Positions 22,081 through 33,318 of a stretch of DNA of 64,000 bases are shown piece by piece. The notes below the pieces were generated by a model. That model was not told where the DNA came from and ran no database searches. It worked only from the letters and a program-made list of their open reading frames with translations. The stretch is from NCBI GenBank assembly GCA_025667525.1, contig CM046878.1:77789696-77853695 (forward strand), read 5' to 3'. Position numbers and translations under genes: made by a program. How positions within the stretch are numbered: the stretch's first letter is position 1; the number at the start of each line of letters is the position of its first letter. The DNA comes from Glebionis coronaria. Taxonomy: Eukaryota > Streptophyta > Magnoliopsida > Asterales > Asteraceae.

Positions 22081-23419
22081 TCTTATCTATTCAACATTCA
22101 CGCAGCAATCTAGACTTCTAATTCGAGACGTATAAGTGATTATAGGCAAAACTAAGCATACCCATCCTTCCTAATCCTTAAATCAACAAAACCCACTAAT
22201 CAATTTGTGTTTTCGACCCGTAAAGAAATCTTATAAACCCTAATTGATTTTAGGGATCTAGGTAATTGAAACACTAATTACTTTGCGAGGGTATAAAGAT
22301 TAAAGAGAAGATAAGCATGAATGATGTACCTTAACGAGTGTAACGATTACGTTATGGAACAATGGTGAAAGAACTATCAATTGCGGCAAGAGAAATAACA
22401 GGGGTGTGAGTATGTGTGTTTTGAACGAGAAAAGAAAAAAAGGAAAGGGGCGGGGGGGTGTTATTTTGACTTTGGTCATTTAATTTCTAAAAATTGCATT
22501 TTAGACCCCCTGTTTTCTTTCTTTTTACATTTGAGTTAAACAAGTTTGATTAAACATCCGTTAATAGATCTTAACACCCGTTATATTTATAACACCATTA
22601 ACACACTTAACCCGTCATTCTTTAATGCAATATATCTCTAAATTCCAATCAAACGCACAAGACGGTCTACATCATATCCAATATCTACTAGCACGAAAAA
22701 TTCACTACATAGAATATGTAACCGTTGTAATTTTCTAAAGAGACTTTTGAAGACATATTTTTTATGACAAAGACGATTTGATATTTTCTCCCCCTTAAAC
22801 AATAACCTGTTTTCTATTTAAAGAGCTGTAGTCGTTGTTTAAAGAGTCAAATACCCATGAAGACGTTTTTTGTTTAAAGTTTTGAAGAAATGATTCTGGT
22901 GGCAATAAGATTTTTCTTATTTAAACAAATAAATGCACTGAATCGTACGCTAAGTTGTGTTAGACCAAGTTATAAAGTAAACTTGATCCCTTGCATGGTA
23001 TTAATGTAAAACATACCCGAGAAAATTAATTACTGTTGTGAGCCAACGTTTTTAGAAGAAATACGTGACTTTAATGCGAAAAGCGGTTGCAGTCAGAAAT
23101 AACTACAAGCCATGTGGGCGTGTTTTAAAATATTTACAAAAATTTTATACGAACTCTATTTATGGCACTGTGTCAATTTTAATCGACATTTCTAAGGCCG
23201 TAAATATTATCGTACTAAAAGATACGCCCTTTTAAAGAAAAAACATTTTTGGATTTTGTTAATTTTATTTTTTATGGTTTTTATAGGTTTTATATTTTGG
23301 TATTTTGCTTTTTGGTGTTTAAATATATACAGTATATACATGATCACGATAAAAGGATACTCGAGAGTGGTTTACCACCACTATTCTGCAGAGTGTTCTG
23401 CCAACTCCTAAAGAGTCGC
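22081..23419. other. Non-coding spacer of C1
   Basis: AT-rich spacer between the end of pol and the motif block, with no supported gene. A G-rich run lies at 22448-22457. Short hairpins lie near 23368 (GTGGT against ACCAC) and near 23390 (GCAGA against TCTGC). Confidence 0.5.
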
Positions 23420-24152
23420 CGGTGAGAATGATTTCATGCCCAACTTGTCGATTAAAAACTCGATACGTCGTCGATCTAAAGCCTTTGTAAACATATCCGC
23501 CAGCTGATACTCAGTGTTGACAAAATACAACTCGATTACTCTGTTTTCCACTTTCTCTTTGATAAAATGGTAGCGTATGTCAATATGCTTCGCCCGGGAG
23601 TGTTGAACGTAGTTGCAGCAAAAGGGAAATGGCGCTTTTGTTATCGCAGTACATCAGTATTTTGTTGAATCCAAGACCATAGTCAATCAATTGTGATCTC
23701 ATCCAAAGAACTTGAGCACAACAACCGAACATGGCAATTCATTCAGCCTCCGTACTTGATATCGCAGTGCTTTTTTGCCTTTTGGATGCCCAACTTATCA
23801 AACGATCTCCAAGTAGTTGCACACTTCCTAGGGTGTTGCATCTAGTATCTTGACACCCAGCGTGATCCGGATCTGCATATCACATTAGTGCAATAGAGGA
23901 GTTCTTCATATACCATAGACCACGATGAAGTGTTCATTTAAGGTACCAGAAGATCCTTTTCACAACATGTAAGTGCTTTTCGGTAGGCCGAGTCTGATAC
24001 CGGGCACACATGCATATAGCAAATTGTAAATCAGGCCTGCTAGCAGTCAGATAGATAAGGGTGTCGATCATTCCACAATAAAGTTTCGGATCGACAGCAA
24101 TCCCATCTCTATCCTCATCTAACTTGGATCTCTCCACCATTGAAGTATCCAC
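23420..24152 (-). pseudogene. C1 RNase H domain, broken
   Basis: 24152-23934 encodes the RT-RNase H connection with [20 protein letters not shown]. Further left, past stops, the minus strand still reads the C-terminal [23 protein letters not shown] and [13 protein letters not shown] segments of copia RNase H, to about 23420. In the intact family this domain degrades the RNA of the RNA-DNA hybrid. Here it is split by several stops and shifts. Confidence 0.8.
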
Positions 24153-24165
24153 GGGGTCAAAGTTT

Positions 24166-24816
24166 TCAAAATGATACTTTTTTCAAAGATTCAAGAGCAT
24201 ATTTAGATTGATTAATAAAGATTCCTCTGGGATTTTGAGAAATTTGTAACCCTAAGAAAAATGAAAAATTTCCCATCATTAACATCTTAAAACGTGTGGA
24301 CATAATTTTTTCAAAACGGTCAGACAATACTTGGGTAGTGGCAGAAAATATTATATCGTCAACATAAATTTGTACCAGTATCATGTCGTTGCCTTCCTTG
24401 AGAATCAATAATGTCGTGTCCACCTTGCCTTTGAAGCCTTCCGAGATGAGATACGACGATAGGAGATCGTACCACGCGCGTGGATCTTGTTTCAACCCAT
24501 AAAGAGCCTTCTTAAGCTTGTACACATGATTAGGATACTCGGAGTTGACAAATCCATTCGACTGGATGACATAGACTTCTTCCCTTAGTTCACCATTAAG
24601 AAATGCCGTCTTAACATCCATTTGGTAGACGATCATGTTCATGTGAGCAACAGGAGCAAAGGATTCTTCAAAGTCAATACCCAATGCGTGTTTGTAACCA
24701 CGAGCAACCAATCTTGCTTTGTTCTTTAAAATTCCACCCATCTCATCGAGTTTGACCTTATATGCCCACAACAAAGTAAGAACGTTGACGTTGTCGGGTA
24801 AGGAACTAATTCCCAT
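24166..24816 (-). pseudogene. C1 reverse transcriptase domain, internally deleted
   Basis: The frame contains [38 protein letters not shown] and the catalytic YVDDIIFSA, so it is a Ty1/copia RT. Compared with C2 it lacks about 13 residues after FAPV (near 24655), a clean in-frame deletion. It continues to 24166 and then shifts into the RNase H segment. It sits downstream of the C1 integrase on the same strand. Confidence 0.9.
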
Positions 24817-25085
24817 ACTTCAAGTCATTGGAATTCATTAAGTTCCTCTTGCATGGCTTCAATCCAAAATGAGTGTGTCATTGCTTGTTGCCATGTTTTA
24901 GGTTCCTTCTCAGAGAGAAACGCATCAAAGTAACAATATAATGCGTGCTCTTATAGTTGATGGCGTGTAGAGACTGTTCCATCGAGGTCACCAATAATAT
25001 TTCAAACTGGGTGATCCTTTGTCCACTTTGTGTTGTGATTTTCAATCCGTAGTGTTCTGGAGTAAACAATAGAGTGAGCTTCTCC

Positions 25086-25382
25086 TTAGGTAGACGCCCC
25101 GTTAGGGTCAGGAATTGGTAAACCAAAGTATGGAAGCTTGTGTATGTGAGCAAATTCCAAATCATGATCATCATTATCCTCTTCAACATCATCAGGAACG
25201 AGTGGGGGTGTAGATTCCGGTGTAGTTTGAGAATTTTTGGGTGATGGTACATCCGATTCAATGGTGATTGTGGATGTATCTGATTGAGCTCCATTATCGT
25301 GAGCAACAACTTCAGGAATGGGAGCTATCACTGTAGGTGCTGGAGCATCATCACTTGGAGGATCAAATAATTCATCAAACAT
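25086..25382 (-). pseudogene. C1 integrase-RT linker
   Basis: A proline- and acid-rich linker ([14 protein letters not shown], then PIPDPNGAST) matches position and wording of the linker in C2 (around 51200-51480). It is low-complexity with no catalytic motif. Flanking frameshifts separate it from integrase and RT. Confidence 0.7.
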
Positions 25383-25394
25383 TGGTTGAAATAA

Positions 25395-26800
25395 CTAATC
25401 CCACTCGGACCTTGTAGGTGGTATAAACGATAGAGAAGTATGATTGTTGGGAACTAATCCGGAACTAATAGTACCGGTTCCCATCTCATGAAGCGCGGGT
25501 TCAGAGCTGCGTTGCTCAGAAGCCATTGTTGTCAGCTCATCAAAATCGACATCCAATGTTTCTATAATCTTGCCCAGACGACGGTTATAAATTCGGTAAG
25601 ATTTCTTCGCAGGTGAGTAACCAACGAAAATTCCTATATCAGCCTTCGGTTGAAGTAGGCCCAAATTCTCACTGTTAGTATTCGGATAACAAAGTGCACC
25701 AAACACATGAAGAAATGAAATATCGGGTTTTCGGTTATGAAGAAGCTCATACGGTGTTTTTTCATGGCGCTTATGAATGATAGAGCGGTTTTGGTATAAC
25801 AAGCGGTTGCCACTGCTTCTGCACATAAGAATAAAGGAGAATTCATGTAGATTATCGTAGTTCTAGCTTCTTCCATAAGTGTAAGGTTACGTCTTTCCAC
25901 GACATTGTTTTGTTGTAGAGTGCGAGCAACTGATGTTTCTTGTGAAATGCCAACCTCTTCATAGTAATTTCGCAAAGTTTGATTGACAAACTCTTTTCCA
26001 TTATCAGTTCGAATACGTTGAACAGTAGTATTAAGACGCACTTGGGTCATCTTAAGAAATGTAATAATATATACTGGTTCCTGATCCTTGGTCGTTAAGA
26101 ACTTTACCCATGTAAACCTTGAAAAAGCATCCACCATGACAGGGACGTATTTTATACCACTCACACTAGCCGTACGCATTGGCCCGCAAAGATCCGTATG
26201 TAAAAGATGCAGTTTTTCCTGGTTGGTGTCTTCGGCTTTGGGTTAGTAAGATTTCTTCGTGCTTTTCCCCAATGAACACGCGTAATATAAGATCATTGTT
26301 AAATTTAACCTTTGGAAGACCACGAACAAGTTCGTTTAGCCAAGTGATTAATGGCATCAAAATTAAGATGAGATAAACGTCGATGCCATAACCATGACTT
26401 AGTCTTCGATGCTTTGGAGAGAAGACATACTGGAGAAGCGGCCATCATATTTTGAATAGAAAACGTGTAGAGATTATCCTTTCGAGAGCCTTTTAACAAG
26501 TCGTTTCCTTCCAAATCACGAATGAAGCAAGTATGTTGTCGAAAAGCAACCTCAAGGTTTGAATCACAAAATTGTCCCACCGAGAATAAATTATGACCAA
26601 GTCCTTCCATGTAATATACCCTTTAAATCGTAACATTCCCAATCTAATATTCATCGTAACCCATGATCTTTGCAATGTGGTCATTACCAAACTTTACCGT
26701 TCCTAGAAACTTGCTGAGAAAATTTCTTAGCTAAGAGCAGTCTCCTGTCATGTGCTTGGAACACCCACAGTCCAAGTACCAGAGAATGATTTGGACCACC
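25395..26800 (-). pseudogene. C1 protease-integrase region, broken
   Basis: The protease signature near 26770 reads [12 protein letters not shown]: the expected D-S-G catalytic triplet is D-C-G (TGT at 26767-26769). The integrase follows, with [18 protein letters not shown] (26610-26305 frame) and RTDNGKEFVNQ, then QQNNVVERRN in the next frame (26179-25634). A C-terminal part ([21 protein letters not shown]) lies at 25826-25395. Several frameshifts and stops break it. The wording is close to C2, so C1 and C2 are one family. Confidence 0.88.
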
Positions 26801-26939
26801 TAAAAATTTCACCAGACAGAGATGATGTATCGGAATCTAATTGTTCCTCATTGTTAGCAGGTACATATACAATTATCTTAGATTTTCTACCGTAAGGTTT
26901 CTTAGATTTCCAAATTTTCTTCCTAGTTGTCGGCTTAGA

Positions 26940-29606
26940 TTCAAGTTGTCTAATATCCTAAGGTACTTCTTCATTGGTAGGCATAGTAGTAGGGGCTGAC
27001 CTAGTTAAAGGGCGCGACTTCCATACTTGAGTGCTAGTGCTCCAAGTTAAAGGACGTTGAGACCTAACCTTAGTGGAAATAATCCTAGTTAAAGGGCACT
27101 TAGTTCCATTTGCAGTAAAGGTCCTACCAGTGGGTTTCCATTGCCATCTAACTTGGGTGAATTTCTTCCCCGTTGGTTTCCATTCAAGGTTATTCCTAAT
27201 GGCATACATTTCATTAATATGGTCAACAAGGCATAAATCATGACGCTGAGAAAAGATACATTCATTACAATTCCAAGATCTTAAATCAGAATTCACAATA
27301 CGCTTAGGCTGCTGCACAACCGCATGGTCTTTAGTTTTGGCTACATGATTCATTTTATTCAAATTTGAAATAACATTCCTAGGGTGAACTTCTACTTTCT
27401 ACTTTATAGTCCTACTAGTGGAAGGCTTGATCCTATCGTTCTTGTCTTGAGATCCTTTAACCTTAGTAGAAACATTTACTCTTGTAGAAGGCACTAAAAC
27501 ATTAGTGACAAATTTTGAATGATCCTTGTTGATTTTACCTAAAGACGGTTTAGCTCTGGCGTTTTGTTTAATGGAGTAATGGCAATTGGTTTTTGTTTAA
27601 GTGGTGCAGAACCCAGTTGTCCTATGTAATTCAGATGCGCTAAGCAGTGTTGTACCCTCTCAATGTATGCGTGAGCAGAGTAATAGTGACTGTTTGAGGG
27701 ATCCAGCTCATATAGGTCATCTAAAATATCCCTAAAAGATGCACGTGCTTAATTTCCTTCTTCATATAATCAACATATGTGTCCGAGTTGTTCATATGGG
27801 ACGGGTTCTTGTGAATCACGACTAGGTTGGTTTGTGGAGCACTAGAGGACGGTGTCGAGGTTGTAGCCGCGTTATCAACAACTTCTTGTCCTTTGAGTTA
27901 AAGTGTCTCCTTTAACTCAGCTAAAACCATGTTTTTGTCTATGAGCTCAATATTTAAATCAGATATTTCCGCAGACTTTTGGTTCAATTGGTCAACATAT
28001 GATTGTTGTTGTGCGGCATTAAAAGCGAAGCGTTCTTCTAGTGAACCATAAAGTTGCGAGAATCCCTGTTTTGCTCGTTCCAGCTCCCTTAGAATAGACG
28101 AGAGTCTATTTTTTAAGGCATGGTTTTTCATCTCTGCGGCCTCTAGTTCCAGTTTCATAGATTCTATTGATGATGACTCTCTCTTAAGTCTCTTAATCTC
28201 TTCTTCTAATGCCTGAACCACCTGAATCATCTTGTCACTCGTCTCAACATTGTTTTCATAATCATTTGTTATTAAAAGAGTTACATTTTTAGATTGTTGT
28301 TCTATTTCAAGAGATATACAATGTTGTTGAAGCTCGTCAAAACGTTTTAAAAGTGAATTATAAGAATCTTGAAGCTTTAAAAATTCAGCGTTAAATTAGT
28401 GACAAGAATGATTATCTACAGCATTTACAGTCTCAACAATATTCACAGAGAGATCATGCACATCATCACATTTATTCACAACAGAGGTAATCTCATTAGC
28501 ACAAGTAATTGTCACAACGGTCATTACATCGAGAGACACCACTTGTTCCAAGAATCGATCGTATTCGGACAAAATATTTTCTTTCTCAATTAAATGTAGC
28601 TCATAAGCATCATCCATTTCAAAAAAACTTTTTGAACTTCTTTCATTTCGAAATTCAGATTGTCACCGAGAGATATAAATCCCGCTTTAAGATTTTCCAC
28701 GAACGGAACGATCTCATTCTCAAACACCGCTTTCGTGTGTTCGAAAGCCCATTCTTCGTCGGTTTGAGCCGTTGGAATCATACATTCCTTAATGACCTTG
28801 TCAAAACCGATAAAATATCGTAGAAGCTCTTTCAAACTTAACAATATCGTACTCACCGGTGGAAGAACCTTTGGAATTTCCTTAGGTTCATCCTGGTTGA
28901 CAAGTGTGGGAAATGTACTAAGGTTCTCTTTAGTGGACACGTAAGTTGGTGTATTGGTAAATTTCCTTTGTATGTTAAAGCGAGTTCAAAAATCCGTCTT
29001 AGAATACTCTTGGTTAAGTTTATCATAATCAAATTTAGGATGTTTCAAAAATATTTTTTACCGATTCTCTTCCATGGGTGGTACATATGCCGAATCATCA
29101 TAAACGTCAGGTAGACCTAACGCCTTTCCTAGTTTGGTAGCATCATAAAGTCTTGGGTTGTGGACAAGAGCTTGCTTTACGTACCCCGGGTTAGGTGGAA
29201 GGTCTTTTTGACAAGATAAATGAAATTCCTTAAATGATGCCCCAAACAAATGTATCGTGTGTGACGCAGAATATTACTTTAAAAGTAAAGTATCAATATT
29301 TTTAATCTTGTTAGAAGTATAAATTTCCGTTTCAAGCTTTTTAGACTCGAGTATTTCAAAATTCGTTTTAAGTTTGTGAAAATTAATGACAATTGACTCT
29401 TTTTCCTTAAGTTCTTTAGAAAGATTTGCTCTTAAATTTTCATTCTCTTGTAAATGACCCATTTGAATCTTTCGAAAGTTATCGAGTTTGGAATTGGTTA
29501 GGCTATTGGTCGAAGGAGTTAACTCCAAGGTTTGAACATTTTCTTTGTACAAAGCAAGCTCGACAGATAAAGTCTGGTTGACACCTAGGGGTTTCAAGGA
29601 CCGCAA
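26940..29606 (-). pseudogene. C1 gag C-terminal region: coiled coil and CPLTR-type repeats
   Basis: Minus-strand frames 29606-29274, 28940-28590, 28617-28396, 28230-27898 and 27362-26958 encode charged heptad-rich helices (EEEIKRLKRESSSIESMKLE) and then a basic segment with repeated PLTRS/T units before the protease. The same order occurs in C2 (35100-37213 and 49424-49670). It probably belongs to a long gag. Frames are separated by stops and shifts. No enzyme motif is present. Confidence 0.75.
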
Positions 29607-29760
29607 TATTCATTTGGCCAAGCAAAGTTGCTGGTACTGTTACCAAAATCTTGTTGAGCAGGGGAATCCATATGCGAAATAGCTCCCAGTTGTATTTCAT
29701 TCAAAGTCTGGGGACTTGCATTGATATTTCTATCATTGTTTGTCTCCTTGTTTGAATTAC

Positions 29761-31505
29761 TCACCACCGAAGGCTCTTCCGAATACTGAGACTCTTTCCC
29801 AACTTGATGTGGTGCAATACTAGTTTCATTTGTAGTGTTAGATACCTCAAATATTTGGTCAAACCCATAAGAGCTGCCTTGGCGGTATTAAAGTCATCAC
29901 AGTCTGAGTCGTATGCATCGAGATCATATGCTTGATACGCTGCATTTTGAGTGAAAGCTGTTGTGAGTCCCTCATGTTTTGTAACTCTTGGATCCGCAAG
30001 AAATGCTAATTCCTCCTCATCGAGCTCTCGACCTTGTGCTTGAGCATTAACCAAATAAACCTTTTCCTGAATCCACGAAGCATCCCTTCTCCTATTTGGT
30101 TGCTTCCAGTCCTTAGCCATATGTCCTTCTTCCTTGCAGTTGTAGCATGTGATCATCTTCAACTTACCAGTAGGATTTCCCCTTGGAGCAGTGTTATAAG
30201 TTCATGCACCGGTATTGGATGAACTTGGTCTCCCCTAAATTGGTTGAACCATGACCCTACCGTCTTGAATGGTAGCTTGTTGCCGAGAGTTAGAAGATGT
30301 CCTCAACTGATTATTTGTTGGGGGTAGTCCTCTATATCCTCGTTTGTTCAACGTTTGAATGATATAGGCAGACATGGCAGCTAACACTTCAGTAGGATTA
30401 TCACCGTGTTTGAATTTGGGAATTGGGACCTCATCATCACAGTACAAAACTGGTGCTGGTGGAACTGCATATACACTTAAAGGAGTACTGACATGTTGTG
30501 AGTAATTTGTCTGACATGCTACAGGTGCCGGATAGGTGATGGCAGTAGGTGTAGGTGCTTGATGAGAAAGATATGGTTGATGAGCATAAGGTGATTGATA
30601 TGAGTCCCGTTGTGATGATGGTGCTGGAAGTTGATATTGTTGATATGAGGTAGGTGGTTGTGGAAACATCGAGTACTATGGATAGCTTGGGGTTTGATAC
30701 ACATGCTGATAATAGGAGTGTTGTCCTATAGCATACGAAGTTTGTTATATGACACCATTGGATGATTTGCCATTAATGCCAATGGTTCAGGATAAGATCC
30801 TTGAGACATACGTTTCATGAGAAAATGCTTATCGTGTTATTGCAAGAAATCATAAAGTTGATCTAAATTTAACTTGTACAAATCACTTATCAACTTAACA
30901 TCAGTGACGTAGTAGCTCCACTCTTGAGGCATCGTATTCAGAAATTTGGTATTGATCTGAAATTGAGCCATCGTGAGATTATAAGTGTTCAAATCATTCA
31001 TCAATGTTTTGAAACGCCAATAGTAGTCATGAAGAGTTTCCCTTGGAATGTATGTGAACCTATCAAACAGATCATAAAGTTGACACTCTCGTTCCTGCTT
31101 AGAAAGTGAAGTCCCTTGTAGCAAAACCGTCAAACAATCCCATAGTTCCTTCGCTATCTTGTGTTGAATTACCATTCGATAAATATCGGGTGGAAGAGTT
31201 TGAAGAACAGTCTGAACAGCCTTATCATCCGCATCGGCAATTATTTGATTGGCAGGCGATAACTCAGAAAATTCCCTTGGCCGAGTTACATCATCTACAC
31301 TAGTAGTGCCCCAATCAAGTGGTCCTTGCTCAATTGATTTGACCATAAGCCTCTCACTGGGTCTACCAATAATATATGACATCATGCGACCCTGCCATGC
31401 TTCGAATAGCTCTTTGATAGGCAACGGTGGTCGGGTATCGGTACCCGATACGATAGATAAATCAGTAAGCAATGTCATCGTTGGCATTAATGAATGAGGA
31501 TTCAT
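29761..31505 (-). pseudogene. C1 gag, broken
   Basis: The start at 31505 opens a 222-residue gag core with TDLSIVSGTDTRPPLP, ELWDCLTVLLQGTSLSKQ and ERECQLYDLFDRF, matching the C2 gag. It continues as a Q/P/Y-rich segment (30669-30235) and a CCHC zinc knuckle, CYNCKEEGHMAKDW, near 30150-30110. The last Cys of the knuckle is replaced by Trp. In a working element gag forms the particle and binds RNA. Frameshifts near 30835 and 30230 break it. Confidence 0.88.
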
Positions 31506-31619
31506 TTTTGATCACTTGAAGAAAGATTATATTTTGATCGAGCAATGAAATAAAGTTGTAAAATTTGTTTTGTGTTGATGTAAAATTCTTCCAAAATTAC
31601 TAAGTCCAAATCCTCTAAG

Positions 31620-32030
31620 TAATAATTTCGGAATGAATGTCTTGAAAAGATTTCGGAATATGAAATGGTATAAATCCGGAATACTGAAAGAAGGTGTAAT
31701 CCGGAATATTGTAAGTTAAATTCCGGAATATGTAGCTCAAAAAGTGTGAGTTAGATTTCGGAATATAGATTGAGGATTTTATCCGGAATATAACACAAAA
31801 AGTCGGACTAGTAACTAAATCCGGAATGTTTATACCAAATTCACTTGATTATGGAATCTATAATTTCGGAATAAATATGACTTAAATTCGGAATATGATT
31901 GAGGATGGAATCCGGATTATGAAGCACAAAAATTCGGAATCCAATTAAGCCTTAACAAATCCGGAATATCTAAGAATTCGGAATACCACAAGATGTCGAA
32001 ATATTTTATAATCCGGAATCCCAAATCTTG
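31620..32030 (-). repeat. Phased TTCCGGAAT repeats in the C1 leader
   Basis: About 17 copies of TTYCGGAAT, many as the perfect palindrome ATTCCGGAAT or AATCCGGAAT, lie mainly 22-25 bases apart (31630, 31654, 31678, 31703, 31725, 31760, 31785, 31868, 31890, 31914, 31936, 31963). They fill the leader just upstream of gag and stop where C2 begins. Confidence 0.85.
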
Positions 32031-32037
32031 AATAACA

Positions 32038-32358
32038 TGTTGGAAATACGTTTTACGTATTAAGAAGGATCGGTCACTCCAACAATAGTCCATGTAATAG
32101 CTCGTAGTTTAGTTACTTATCTTTATTTAACAAACAAACCAAAGCCTATCCTACAACATGTGTAAGCCGGCCCAAATGTAAGCCCAAGACCATGACAAGG
32201 GCTTGGGTATATAAACCCTCTCCTTAGATGGAGAGGGTGTGTGGTTCTTCATTTTTACAGAAAGTAAACTTTTGTTTCTCTCTCTAGAAGTGTGTGAGTT
32301 CCACCATCTCTCTATCTCTTTCCCTCTCTAAAACATAAGCAAGATTTACATATCTACA
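32038..32358 (+). repeat. C2 5' LTR (321 bp)
   Basis: TGTTGGAAATACG to TATCTACA, followed by the primer site. A TATA box (TATATAAA, 32208-32215) and a CT-rich run (32276-32330) fit a short copia LTR. Confidence 0.85.
32208..32215 (+). promoter_or_regulatory. TATA box of the C2 LTR
   Basis: TATATAAA inside GGGTATATAAACCC, about 145 bases before the LTR end. Confidence 0.65.
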
Positions 32359-32360
32359 AA

Positions 32361-32374
32361 TGGTATCAAGAGCC
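32361..32374 (+). other. Primer binding site, C2
   Basis: TGGTATCAAGAGCC follows the LTR end by two bases. It is the initiator-Met-type site with one extra A. Confidence 0.85.
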
Positions 32375-32619
32375 ATGGGATGAGTGTATTGTTTATGTGT
32401 TTGTTATCATAGAAATTCGTGTGTTTTGATCCCTTTTTCCCACGTCCAAATTTTTTTTGGTGTTTTTTGTGGTTTGATCTTCACCAATATCATCTACATA
32501 TACGTGTTAGTGATTTGGGTTACTTGGATCGCTCAAAAACGCAAAATTTTTTAGTGTTTGGATTCATTTTTTGCTTCAAGATTCGTAGTTTTTAAGTACA
32601 ATACGAATTCCTTGTTTTT

Positions 32620-33150
32620 CTCACAAATTCGCAATTACTGGTATAATTTCGCAATTATTTCTTATATTGTGAAATCTTGCATTCTTGCAAATTGCGAAAT
32701 CTTGGATTTTTTGAAAGTTGCGGAATCTTGCAATTGGTATTGCGAAATTGTGTACGTGTGATTAATTGCGGAATTGTCAGTTTATTGCAAATTCTTGAGA
32801 ATTGCGAAATCATTCAAAAGTTACGAATTCTATTGAATTGCGAAATCATTCAAGAGTTGCGGATTTTGTGCCATTGCGAATTGTTGGATAATTCCGGAAT
32901 TGAATCAATTGCGGAATCTTTGCCTGATTGCGAAATCTTTGCCCAATTGTGAAATTAAGCACATTGCGGAATCTTTGCCTGATTGCGAAATCTTTGCCCA
33001 GTTGCGAAATTAAGCACATTGCGGAATCTTTGGATAATTCAGGAATTGAGTCTAATTGTGAAATCTTCAAGAATTGCGGATTTGTATCCATTTTAGGATT
33101 GCGAATTTGAATCAACTCTAGGATTGAGAAATCATTGAATATAATTGAGG
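32620..33150 (+). repeat. Phased ATTGCGAAAT/ATTGCGGAAT repeats in the C2 leader
   Basis: More than 20 degenerate copies of ATTGCGRAAT lie about 17-26 bases apart. A 60-odd-base unit (CATTGCGGAATC...TTAAG) is duplicated at about 32900-33020. ATTCCGGAAT also occurs (32890), linking it to the C1 motif. The block lies between the primer site and gag. Confidence 0.8.
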
Positions 33151-33318
33151 AATCTTCACACATTGGAATTTTTCAAGATTTTGCAGTGGAATTTTTGGTT
33201 TCTCAAGAAGACAATTTTAGGGGAATTTAACATAGTTTCTCGACTTCAACACACGACAACAAGCACATTTACTTTCTCTCATTGTTCGATCATCGTTTGT
33301 AAAACTTAACTTATCGAA

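Larger units (their letters stand above)
20681..32037 (-). mobile_element. C1: old minus-strand Ty1/copia element
   Basis: Reading leftward: phased leader repeats (32030-31620), gag, zinc knuckle, coiled-coil region, protease, integrase, RT, RNase H (to about 23420), a spacer with the same phased motif, and an extra ORF remnant (21339-20681). The order gag-PR-IN-RT-RH defines Ty1/copia, and the ORF after pol is a Sirevirus trait. Its integrase is closely related to that of C2. Neither LTR is identified: the right side is interrupted by C2 at 32038. Many stops and frameshifts make it a fossil. Confidence 0.85.
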
